Positions 19,114-26,828 of a stretch of 64,000 nt of DNA are shown here, in pieces (the first letter of the stretch is position 1; each line of letters opens with the position of its first letter). The notes under the pieces were generated by a model, which ran no database searches, was not told where the DNA came from, and worked only from the letters and a program-made list of their open reading frames with translations. A program made the translations under genes and the position numbers. Origin of the DNA: Acanthopleuribacter pedis (lineage in GTDB: Bacteria; Acidobacteriota; Holophagae; Acanthopleuribacterales; Acanthopleuribacteraceae); NCBI RefSeq assembly GCF_017377855.1, contig NZ_JAFREP010000016.1, positions 124,001-188,000 of the forward strand. The letters run 5' to 3'.

Positions 19114-19748
19114 TCATCACCTGAGGTTAGGCGCGTTTAAGGGACTCCAGGCCCCCGCGTTTAATTGGGTTCGATCAATAGGGAATCGCTCGGTTTTCGA
19201 AAAGCGACCATCAACCGGTGATCCAGCCAAAACGACACCGAATTCGGCTTGATATAGTGGCCTCAGAAGAAAAACGGCTTGACGCCTGTCGTGGTGACGG
19301 GCCGAGTGACCGTTGGTTAATATGGTGAAGGGAAGAGCGGAACCGTTGCGCCGAATCAGAGACGGAAGGGAAGGTTGAAACCTGAGTTGCATATGCAACC
19401 GAGGGTGGGAGTATTAAGATGTTGTATAAAACTTTGCGGAAAAGTGTCCGTTGATCTGGTTCGGCCAACGGAAGTCTCTTTTCTTGGTATAGACGCTTAA
19501 TTGATCGTTCTAAACTCCTGGTTTTTAACTAAATATGAGCTTGTGTGATTTGCTTTTCCCCACTTGCCCATGTGTTGGTTCATGTCGGGTTCTTTAAGCA
19601 ACTTTGATTGGTTTTCATACAACCGGGCATAGGTTTCGCCCACGACCGATCCAAGTGACGGAATTTTCTGGAAAGCGCGTGCTTTCCTCGCCGGTACGAA
19701 CCCGACGGGTTGAATTGTGATTGCGGCGAACGGATCATTTGCGATCAT
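19114..19748 (-). pseudogene. probable further 5' remnants of the decayed gene
   Basis: Short open stretches on the minus strand in different frames look protein-like: YQAEFGVVLAGSPVDGRF then IDRTQLNAGAWSPLNAPN (19117-19260), RTLFRKVLYNILILPPSVAY (about 19390-19450) and KIPSLGSVVGETYARLYENQ (about 19600-19660). They are separated by stops and frame changes. They could be the upstream part of the pseudogene at 18504-19113, or unrelated debris. There is no credible intact gene here. Confidence 0.35.
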
Positions 19749-19857
19749 GGTCGGCCCCGCGAATGGTCGGGCCTCTGTGGCCTGGCTAGGCCGTCATCTT
19801 CGCGGGCATACGGCTTCCAACTTCTCGCGACGAATCCTTGTGAGCATTGCGGGTTAG
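19749..19857 (+). repeat. dispersed repeat R2, truncated copy C
   Basis: The segment contains about 1.5 array-like units (GGTCGGCCCCGCGAA and a partial second). The right-arm blocks CGTCATCTTCGCG and CTTCTCGCGACGAATCCTTG follow, and it ends GCATTGCGGGTTA, matching the right end of R2 copies A and B. The left terminal repeat is not found, so the copy is truncated. Confidence 0.6.
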
Positions 19858-20028
19858 GTGCGCGGCCAGGGGTTCAAAATGCCTCGGGACAAAGGGTTAA
19901 GCCCCAAATAACAAGGCCCGAGAACCACAAACGCCGCCGACGTTTTTTCGTGCGGCGCGGATTCCTCACAAACCGCGCTCTGAAGATACGGCTCGTGAGG
20001 AATCCTCGCCCGTCAATGCGGGTTAGGT
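19858..20028. repeat. degenerate R2-like end and hairpin beside citrate synthase stop
   Basis: A second degenerate R2-like end (CTCGTGAGGAATCCTCGCCCG followed by CAATGCGGGTTAGG) finishes at the stop codon of the citrate synthase gene (TAA at 20025-20023). A GC hairpin with a six-T loop (about 19931-19965) could serve as a terminator for that gene. Nothing else is recognised. Confidence 0.4.
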
Positions 20029-21153
20029 TTCCCAGTCCCGGCGGGTGCCGGTGAAGTGGGCCTTGGGGCGGATCAGGCGGCCTTCCGCCGCTTGCTCCAT
20101 GCCGTGGGCGCACCAGCCGACGGCGCGACCTAAGGCGAACAACGGGGCGAACGCGTCCGGTTTGAAACCGACCGCGTGCAGCAGCAAGGCGGTGTAAAAC
20201 TCGACATTGGTGTAGAGTTTGCGGTCGGGTTTGAATTCGGCGAGGAGACGCAGGGCGGTTTCCTCAACCGTGATCGCCAAATCATACAAAGCTTGGTCGC
20301 TACCCGCGTCCGCCAGCTCCCGCGCCGCTTGGCCCAAGACCTCGGCGCGTGGGTCGCGGACCTTGTACACGCGGTGGCCGAAACCCATGATGCGTTCGCC
20401 CGCGGCCAATTTGGCGCGCAGGAAGGGTTCCGCGTTTTCCGCGCTGCCGATCTCGAACACCATGTCCAGCGCCGGACCCGGGGCGCCGCCGTGTAACGGA
20501 CCCTTTAACGCGCCGATGGCGCCGGTTACCGCCGAAACCAAATCCGAACCCGTCGAGATGATGACCCGCGCGGTGAAGGTGGACGCATTGAGGCCGTGAT
20601 CAATCACCGTGTTCCAATAGGTTTCCAACGCGCGTGCCTTGGCCGGATCCGGTTCTTCACCCGACAACATCCACAAAAAGTTGGCGGCATGGCCCAAATC
20701 GCGGCGGGGTTCAACCGGGGCCAAGCCGTCGCGGGCGCGCAGGTAGGCCGCCAAGATCGTGGGCAGGGCCGCGGTAATGCGTTGTGCACCCAGAATCATG
20801 TCCTGGGATTGGGCCGCGTCGAGGTGGACGGCGGCGGCACCCATGCGCAGCGCGTCCATCGCCGGCATACCGCGGCGCGCCGCCGCGGCGATTTGGTTTA
20901 ACAGATCCGCGTCGACAACACGATGATCGGCCCAGCGCTGAGCGAATTCGGCGGCTTGGGTTGGGTCGGGTCGCCTGCCGTACCAAAACAAATAGGCGGC
21001 CTCTTCAAAACGCGCGGCCCTGGCGAATGATTCCAGCGGGTAGCCGCGCAGGAGCAAAATACCTTGCCGACCGTCGACAAAACTTAATTGGGTTTCACAG
21101 GCAATGACACCTTCAAGGCCGGGCGAGAAGGTGGGGGCGGGGGAAAGGCTCAT
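20023..21153 (-). CDS. citrate synthase, CitA-like
   Basis: The 376-residue product is a full-length type-II-sized citrate synthase of the small dimeric kind. It would condense oxaloacetate and acetyl-CoA to citrate. It carries DHGLNAS (His186), KGPLHGGAP (His221), MGFGHRVYK (His260) and TNVEFYTA. Glu318 takes the place of the catalytic Asp in that last motif. As I recall, the same NVEFY form occurs in Bacillus CitA, so Glu may be a subfamily trait rather than a defect. A 2-methylcitrate synthase role cannot be excluded. The ATG has AAGGAG upstream. It is divergent from a second, HTH-fused citrate synthase at 21351. Confidence 0.88.
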   Translation of the reverse strand: MSLSPAPTFSPGLEGVIACETQLSFVDGRQGILLLRGYPLESFARAARFEEAAYLFWYGRRPDPTQAAEFAQRWADHRVVDADLLNQIAAAARRGMPAMDALRMGAAAVHLDAAQSQDMILGAQRITAALPTILAAYLRARDGLAPVEPRRDLGHAANFLWMLSGEEPDPAKARALETYWNTVIDHGLNASTFTARVIISTGSDLVSAVTGAIGALKGPLHGGAPGPALDMVFEIGSAENAEPFLRAKLAAGERIMGFGHRVYKVRDPRAEVLGQAARELADAGSDQALYDLAITVEETALRLLAEFKPDRKLYTNVEFYTALLLHAVGFKPDAFAPLFALGRAVGWCAHGMEQAAEGRLIRPKAHFTGTRRDWET

Positions 21154-21254
21154 GGTGTACTCCTTTGGTTTTATGGGGGTTGGCCGAGAAAACTCGGCCT
21201 GTTGGCCAGGCGGCCGACCCGGTGGTTGCCTTTGTATTGTTTGTTTGTTGATTC

Positions 21255-21283
21255 ATGTTGTCAACATTGATTAGTTAATCAAT
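21255..21283. promoter_or_regulatory. twin palindromes between divergent citrate synthases
   Basis: ATGTTG-T-CAACAT (21255-21267) is directly followed by ATTGATTA-GT-TAATCAAT (21266-21283). Both are perfect inverted repeats in an otherwise GC-rich genome, placed in the 197-bp divergent promoter region. They are natural candidates for operators, possibly of the HTH-containing citrate synthase protein encoded alongside. No regulator binding is demonstrated. Confidence 0.5.
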
Positions 21284-21350
21284 ATATAAAGTTGTTATCA
21301 AGTCGTGCTCCCTGCTTGCTTCCCAAACCTCGGCCTGTTTGAATAAGGCC

Positions 21351-22583
21351 ATGCCACATTCCGCCGACGCCCACCTCATCACCAGCAAGCAAGCCGCCGA
21401 AATGCTCGGCATCAGTCTTCCGACCCTCTACGCCTACGTGTCGCGGGGTTTGTTGCAGTCCCAAAGCGACGGCGCCACCCGACGCAAGCTTTATTCGCGC
21501 GAGCAGGTTACCGCCCTCAAGGACAAGCGGGACTTGCGCCGCGATCCCGCCAAAGGCGTGGCCCAATCCCTCCAGTGGGGACCGCCGCTGCTCGACTCGG
21601 CAGTCACCCAAATTCGCGAGGGGCGTTTTTATTACCGCGGGCGCGACGCCTGCCTGCTGGCCGAAACCACCTCTTTTGAAGCATTAACCGCTTGGCTGTG
21701 GGGCGAACTGTGCGAAACACCGCTGAGCCTGGACTGGTCCCCACTCGAATTTACCGCGCAGGATCGCGCTTTTTTGAACCGGTACCGGCACCTGCACCCC
21801 TGTGACCGCCTCCAGTTACAAACCCGATTGGCCGCCGCCGCTGATCCCGTTTCACAGCAGACCAAAACGCGCGGCATGGCCCGTCGTGCCGCCCGCTTGT
21901 TGGCAACCTGGACGGACGACGGCAAGCACGGCGATCAGCCGGTACCCCTGGCCACGCGATTGGCGCGTCGTTGGTCGCTGCCGCCCGAAACCACCGCGCC
22001 CCTGCTAAACGCCGTGCTGATTCTCTGCGCCGACCACGAACTCAACATTTCTTCCTTTACCGCCCGTTGCGTCGCCTCCGCCGGCACCGGGGTATACGAA
22101 ATCGTCAGCGCCGGGTTGTCCGCCCTTCGCGGGGTCCATCACGGCGGCTTCTCCGACCGCGTCGAGGCCCTTTTGCGCGATTTGGTCCTGCTGGAACCCG
22201 ATGCGGCCGAACGCGATATCCAGGCCCGGCTCAATCGCGGCGAAGCGGTTCCGGGTTTCGCGCATCCCTTTTATCCCGCCGGCGACCCGCGTTTTAGCGC
22301 CATCCGCGCGCTTGTCCTGCGTCACGCGCCCGATCCAGAGGCGGCACAACGGGCACTGGACCGCATTGACCTTTGCCAGCGCTGCACCGAGGACCCGCCC
22401 ACGCTTGATTCCGGGTTGGCGCTGGTCAGTGTCGCCCTCGGTTTGCCACCCCACGCCGCCTGGTTTTTGTTCGCTGTCGGCCGCACCGTGGGTTGGGTCG
22501 CCCACGGCATCGAACAGGTGAATCAGGGCCGTTTCATTCGACCCCGCGCCAACTACACCGGTCCGCCGATTGAGGACAACTGA
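21351..22583 (+). CDS. citrate synthase-like protein with N-terminal MerR-type HTH
   Basis: The product has 410 residues from the ATG at 21351; a TTG at 21339 is possible. Residues ~8-55 form a MerR/excisionase-like helix-turn-helix (ITSKQAAEMLGISLPTLYAY, then RRKLYSREQVTALK). The rest is a divergent citrate synthase: DHELNISSFTAR, GVHHGGFSD and PGFAHPFYPAGDPR align with the active-site regions. The usual FGHRVY Arg is replaced, and the NV(D/E)F(Y/F) segment reads TLDSGLALV. Such HTH-fused citrate synthases are known in proteobacteria as a distinct family. It may be a sensor/regulator or a synthase of changed specificity. Confidence 0.82.
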   Translation: MPHSADAHLITSKQAAEMLGISLPTLYAYVSRGLLQSQSDGATRRKLYSREQVTALKDKRDLRRDPAKGVAQSLQWGPPLLDSAVTQIREGRFYYRGRDACLLAETTSFEALTAWLWGELCETPLSLDWSPLEFTAQDRAFLNRYRHLHPCDRLQLQTRLAAAADPVSQQTKTRGMARRAARLLATWTDDGKHGDQPVPLATRLARRWSLPPETTAPLLNAVLILCADHELNISSFTARCVASAGTGVYEIVSAGLSALRGVHHGGFSDRVEALLRDLVLLEPDAAERDIQARLNRGEAVPGFAHPFYPAGDPRFSAIRALVLRHAPDPEAAQRALDRIDLCQRCTEDPPTLDSGLALVSVALGLPPHAAWFLFAVGRTVGWVAHGIEQVNQGRFIRPRANYTGPPIEDN

Positions 22584-22671
22584 ACCGCCGGCCGGTCTTT
22601 TCTTTTTTGCGACTTTCTGCGAAAGTTGGGGGCATTACGCATGTTCAAAACATCCTTAAAAGGAGAATAAG

Positions 22672-23937
22672 ATGGCCAAAGTGTGTATCATCGGCGCCCA
22701 CAACACGGCGTTTGGTGCCTTTGTTGAGAAAAACCGCGAGACCGGTGAAGTCAAAGACACCAAATCCTTCTATGAACTGATCGTGGAGGCCGGACAGGGG
22801 GCGATTGCCGACGCCGGCCTGAACGCCGACGACATCGATGCGGTTTGGTTGGGCAGTTGCTCGCCTTCCAAGTTCGTCAACCAAGAACACGTGGCGCCAT
22901 TGGCGGTTGAAGTCGCCCCCGAGGCCCTGCGTTTCAAACCCATGACCCGCACCGAGGGTGCCTGTGCCTCCAGTTCGGTGGCGCTTTACAACGCGATGTA
23001 CGCGGTGGAATCCGGCCGTTTCAAAAACGTGCTGGTGATCGGCGTTGAAAAAATGAACTTGCTCGACACCAAGGGCGTGACCCACGCGCTGGCCTGTTCT
23101 TCCTATTGGCCTTCCGAGGGCAGCCGCGGCATGACCTTCCCCGGTTTGTTTGCCGAACTGGCCAAAAGTTACTTCGCCCATTACAAGTTCGATGAGGAAA
23201 CCTACCGCAACCACCTGGCCCACGTTTCGGCTTTGGCTTACCGCAACGGCGCCAAAAACCCGTTGGCCCATTTCGGGCCCGGCGGTTTGCCCGAGAAACG
23301 CGGTCTGCTCGACGCCGCTTCCATCCTGGCGCTTCCCGGCGAAGGGCGCGGCAGCAACCCGCTGGTCGCGCCGCCGTTGCGCTTGCACGATTGTTCCTTG
23401 GTCTCGGATGGTGCCGCCGCGGTCGTGATTTCGGCCGGCGATCACGCCAAACAGATTTCCAAGAAAGCGGTGGAAATCGCGGGCATCGGCCACGCGGTGG
23501 AACGCAGTGCGTTGGAGAACCGCGCGCGGCTGTTTGAGTTGGAAGGCGCCAAACACGCGGTGAACACGGCCTTCAAAGAGGCGGGTATCACCTTGGCCGA
23601 TGTGGGCATGGTGGAAGTTCACGATTGCTTCACCATCAACCAAATCCTCTGCACCGAGGCGCTCGGCCTCAGCGAAGACGGTCGCGGCGGGTTCGATTAT
23701 GTCGACGGCCGTTTCAGCCATGAGGACGATTGCCCGGTCAACCTGTCCGGCGGCTTAAAAGCCAAGGGGCACCCGGTCGGCGCCACCGGTGTGTCCATGC
23801 ACGCCTTGACCTACAAACATCTGGTCAATGAGCCCATCGGCCAAACGCGCGCCAAGGGCACGCCCGAAATCGGCGTGGTTCTGAACGTGGGCGGCGCCGC
23901 GGTGAGCAACTGCGCCACCGTCCTGCGCCGCATCTGA
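22672..23937 (+). CDS. thiolase family protein (acetyl-CoA acetyltransferase / SCP2-like)
   Basis: The 421-residue protein has the nucleophile in EGACASSSVAL (Cys98), a VHDCFTINQ segment and the C-terminal GGLKAKGHPVGATG motif with the catalytic His. The SCP2-thiolase group lacks the standard CxG near the C-terminus, and here the C-terminal NVGGAAVSNCATV likewise differs from classical biosynthetic thiolases. It probably cleaves or forms 3-oxoacyl-CoA. The ATG has AAGGAG seven bases upstream. It lies 88 bp after the HTH-citrate synthase on the same strand, so co-expression and a link to propionyl- or acetyl-CoA use are plausible. Confidence 0.88.
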   Translation: MAKVCIIGAHNTAFGAFVEKNRETGEVKDTKSFYELIVEAGQGAIADAGLNADDIDAVWLGSCSPSKFVNQEHVAPLAVEVAPEALRFKPMTRTEGACASSSVALYNAMYAVESGRFKNVLVIGVEKMNLLDTKGVTHALACSSYWPSEGSRGMTFPGLFAELAKSYFAHYKFDEETYRNHLAHVSALAYRNGAKNPLAHFGPGGLPEKRGLLDAASILALPGEGRGSNPLVAPPLRLHDCSLVSDGAAAVVISAGDHAKQISKKAVEIAGIGHAVERSALENRARLFELEGAKHAVNTAFKEAGITLADVGMVEVHDCFTINQILCTEALGLSEDGRGGFDYVDGRFSHEDDCPVNLSGGLKAKGHPVGATGVSMHALTYKHLVNEPIGQTRAKGTPEIGVVLNVGGAAVSNCATVLRRI

Positions 23938-23955
23938 CCTTTTTCCTTCGAGATG

Positions 23956-23976
23956 GGGTCCCGTTCAACGGGGCCC
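23956..23976. terminator. hairpin between convergent thiolase and GNAT genes
   Basis: GGG, T and CCCGTT pair with AACGGG, G and CCC around a one-base centre. There is no clear T tract, so this is a possible but weak bidirectional terminator. Confidence 0.35.
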
Positions 23977-23979
23977 TGC

Positions 23980-24435
23980 TTAAATCGGGCCGAGGCTGCG
24001 TTCCATGCGCAGCAAGTGATGACCTGCCACCTCGGTGCCTTCGCCGCGCCGCTCAAAGCCGAACCCGTTGTAGAATGCTTCCAAATGCGCGTGGGGTTCC
24101 AGCCAGGCGCGCTGCATGCCCGCTTCTTCCGCCCAGGCCAGCAGCGCTTCAACCACCATGGCGCCCAAGCCGTTGCCGCGGTAGGCTTTTAGTACCGCGA
24201 TGCGCGATAGGTCGGCCCAGGTTTCGGGTTCTTCCCGCCAGCGGCCGGTGGCGACGGGTTCGTCGTCGGCAAAAACCAGCACGTGCATGCTGTGGAGATC
24301 GAAGCCGTCGTGGTCCAACGCTTGCGGAATTTCTTGTTCTTCCACGAAAATGCGGTGGCGCAGCTCTTTGGCCAATACCATGTAGTCGGGTCGGGTTACG
24401 CGAACCAGGTGAAATTCGGGGTGGGGTTGGGTCAT
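23980..24435 (-). CDS. GNAT family N-acetyltransferase
   Basis: The 151-residue product contains a compact GNAT fold of the ElaA/YjcF kind: LRHRIFVEEQEIPQALDHDG near the N-terminus, ATGRWREE, the acetyl-CoA-binding AYRGNGLGAMVVEALL and a final FYNGFGFERRGEG. The substrate is not predictable. The ATG at 24435 has AAAGGGAG upstream and lies 13 bp after the stop of the N-formylglutamate-amidohydrolase-like gene, so the two form a likely operon. Confidence 0.88.
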   Translation of the reverse strand: MTQPHPEFHLVRVTRPDYMVLAKELRHRIFVEEQEIPQALDHDGFDLHSMHVLVFADDEPVATGRWREEPETWADLSRIAVLKAYRGNGLGAMVVEALLAWAEEAGMQRAWLEPHAHLEAFYNGFGFERRGEGTEVAGHHLLRMERSLGPI

Positions 24436-24448
24436 GGGGGTCTCCCTT

Positions 24449-25717
24449 TTATCGTTCGAGGATCGGGCCGCGATCCTTGTTGAAATAAACCGCGATGGCG
24501 CTGCTAATTAGGTGGGCGATGCGATCCACGTTTTCGCGGATCAGCCCCTCGGGACCCAGTACCGGTTTGCGGCACAGGCGGTCCTCAAAACGCCAGATCA
24601 AATCCTTGCGCACCTCAATCGCCAAGGAACTGAGGCGGTTGGGCGAGAAGCGGAAATCGGTCATGATTTCGCGGCGGTTGCGGTTGAGAAAGGTTTCGAT
24701 GTCACAGTAAGCGCGTTGCGCGGCGCGGTAGAGGCGCAACTGGTTTTTCGGCGGTTCGCGGTACATGTGTAAATAGCTGCGCAGGCCTTCACTTTGCGTC
24801 CCGCGCAGGTTGGTGTCCATCAACATGTCCCACACCAGTTCGTAGGGGGTCAACCCGCGTTTGTGCGGGTAGCGATTCTCAAAACGCTCGCGTAGAAAAG
24901 AAAAGAAGGTCCAAATTTGGCCGCGTACTTCAAAGCTACCGTTGGGGAGCAGGTAGGGGAAGTTCAGGCCGACGCCGATCCCGTTTTTTTCCAGGGTGAG
25001 CGCCATGCGGGCGGTGAGCCGGCGGTCGGCGGTGAATTCAGCCAACTCGTCGATGAACAGGCGATCAAACAGGCCGTAGGGCATGCGGGCTTTGGCCTGA
25101 AAACTCAGCGCGCGGTAAATAATGCTGACCTCGGGACGTACCGTGCCCGGCCCTGCATGACCGTCGCCGTCGCTGGGATTGTGCGTGTCGTAGGTGTGCA
25201 CGCCCAGAATTAAAAGCTTCCCGGGCGCTTGCTGTTCGTAATAACGCGAGGTGCGGTCGTAAATGTTTTGGAGTAAACTGGTTTTCTGTTCGTGATCAAG
25301 GTAGTAGGAAAACGGGTAGTTAATCGCGAAGCGGTCGAGGTGCCCGGCGTCCGGCGGGGTCATCCCGGGAAAACGTCCGAAATCCATCAGTGCCCGGGCC
25401 ACGTTGATGCGCAGGTAACCGTTCAGCCCCAGGTAATGGGCCAAACGCGCCGCGATTTGAAAGGTGCCCCAATCTTTCTCGGCAAAATAAACGTTGCTGA
25501 GCACGTCTTCGATGCCGTCCGGTCCGCGCGCAACCAGGCTGTTGTAAAAGGGACGCGGAATGGTGTCGCCGCCGTGAATGGCGTGGATCAAACAGCGGTC
25601 GCGGTAAAGGGGATCGATGTCAAGCTCGGCCTCGCGGGAAGGTCGCTCATTCACGGCGAAGTCATAAGGTTTGAAGTCGTCGGTGATGTGCAGCCGATCA
25701 TGAATCTCAGGCGCCAT
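24449..25717 (-). CDS. N-formylglutamate amidohydrolase-like protein
   Basis: The product has 422 residues from the ATG at 25717, preceded by AAAGGA. The region LRINVARALMDFGRFPGM resembles the VDLNR-type segment, and LLILGVHTYDTHNP resembles the second metal-ligand segment of FGase-type zinc amidohydrolases. An early LIHAIHGGDTIPRPFYN could be the first metal-binding stretch. The C-terminal 150 residues are helical and have no counterpart that I recognise. If correct, it hydrolyses an N-acyl amino acid. The adjacent acetyltransferase fits an acyl-amino-acid theme. The assignment is tentative. Confidence 0.5.
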   Translation of the reverse strand: MAPEIHDRLHITDDFKPYDFAVNERPSREAELDIDPLYRDRCLIHAIHGGDTIPRPFYNSLVARGPDGIEDVLSNVYFAEKDWGTFQIAARLAHYLGLNGYLRINVARALMDFGRFPGMTPPDAGHLDRFAINYPFSYYLDHEQKTSLLQNIYDRTSRYYEQQAPGKLLILGVHTYDTHNPSDGDGHAGPGTVRPEVSIIYRALSFQAKARMPYGLFDRLFIDELAEFTADRRLTARMALTLEKNGIGVGLNFPYLLPNGSFEVRGQIWTFFSFLRERFENRYPHKRGLTPYELVWDMLMDTNLRGTQSEGLRSYLHMYREPPKNQLRLYRAAQRAYCDIETFLNRNRREIMTDFRFSPNRLSSLAIEVRKDLIWRFEDRLCRKPVLGPEGLIRENVDRIAHLISSAIAVYFNKDRGPILER

Positions 25718-25937
25718 GGTGGGTCCTTTCGATGGGTTACGATAAACCCTGGCATTATACCTAAAGTGATCGATTCTGGGGGGCGCACGCGCGTATCCTG
25801 TTTGGCTGTGCGTGGCGGTGTGAACGCCCCCGTTCTTTCCCAGTCCCTGCATTGACCCGAATCCCACGGGTTCGGCAATCGCGGGACAGGGCGCGGCCCA
25901 AGGGCTTCGGTACTTGTTTCACCCAAGGAGTTGGTGG

Positions 25938-26792
25938 ATGCGTTTGATTTTTAGCAGAAAAGGTTTTGATTCCTCGGCGGGCGGCTGCGCCAATGCGTTG
26001 TTACCCGACGGTACGCTGTTGCCTTTTCCGATCCCCGATCCCGATTCACCCCTGACCTATGCCGACCTCCGCCATCCTGATGTGGAACCGGCCGCCTTGA
26101 TTCGCGATCTAACCCGAGGCAAGGTTCTGCCAGGGCACGGCGCCCATCTCGACCCCGATCTCGACGCCGCGGCGCTGGCACAACGTCCGCGTGGTTGGCG
26201 GCCCTTGTTCGGCCAAGCGGGCGCGGCGCAGCGGCATCTGCTGAACCAAGGCGTTCAGGTCGGCGACCTCTTTTTGTTTTACAGTTGGTTCCGGCCGGTG
26301 GATCACGACGGCAGCCGTTATCGGTTCACCCCCCGCGGCGCCGACGAACACCTGCTTTACGGTTGGTTCCAAATCGGTTCGATCCACCAACTCGGCGGTG
26401 AATCGCGTCAGCGCGTGGCGGGTTTGAACCAGCATCCCCACGCCTTTGGCACGCGTGGGTCCTTGAATGTGGTTTACCGCGCATCATCGCGCTTGGTTTT
26501 ACCGGGTTTAGCCGGCAGAATGCCCGGAGCAGGGCAGTGGCGAACACGTTGCGCCGAGCGGGTGCTCACCGAAGCGGGGCGCTCCCGCGGTCGTTGGTTG
26601 TTGCCGGGTTGGTTTCATCCCGAAGGCCGTGCGAGCGTGCTTTCTTACCACGCCGACCCAAATCGATGGCAACGTTTTGGTGATTTGGTACGTTTGCAGA
26701 ATGTACACCGAGGTCAGGAATTTGTATTGTCCTGCGACGACTACCCCGAGGCTTTTCCCTGGTTGGTTTCCCTATTTACCCCGGCGCCTTGA
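25938..26792 (+). CDS. Nmad3 (nucleotide modification associated domain 3) protein
   Basis: The product has 284 residues from the ATG at 25938, with AAGGAG seven bases upstream. It begins MRLIFSRKGFDSSAGGCANA, followed by LPDGTLLPFPIPDPDS, the characteristic opening of Nmad3 proteins. Later DLFLFYSWFR and YGWFQIGSIHQL agree with the same fold. Nmad3 was defined by comparative genomics as an associate of hypermodified-nucleotide systems in phages and bacteria; no activity is established. Here it stands alone, without recognisable DNA-modification neighbours. It precedes the M16 peptidase pair on the same strand. Confidence 0.75.
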   Translation: MRLIFSRKGFDSSAGGCANALLPDGTLLPFPIPDPDSPLTYADLRHPDVEPAALIRDLTRGKVLPGHGAHLDPDLDAAALAQRPRGWRPLFGQAGAAQRHLLNQGVQVGDLFLFYSWFRPVDHDGSRYRFTPRGADEHLLYGWFQIGSIHQLGGESRQRVAGLNQHPHAFGTRGSLNVVYRASSRLVLPGLAGRMPGAGQWRTRCAERVLTEAGRSRGRWLLPGWFHPEGRASVLSYHADPNRWQRFGDLVRLQNVHRGQEFVLSCDDYPEAFPWLVSLFTPAP

Positions 26793-26828
26793 GGCGAACC
26801 CTGTGTTGGATCTTTGGAAGAAGAGGCG

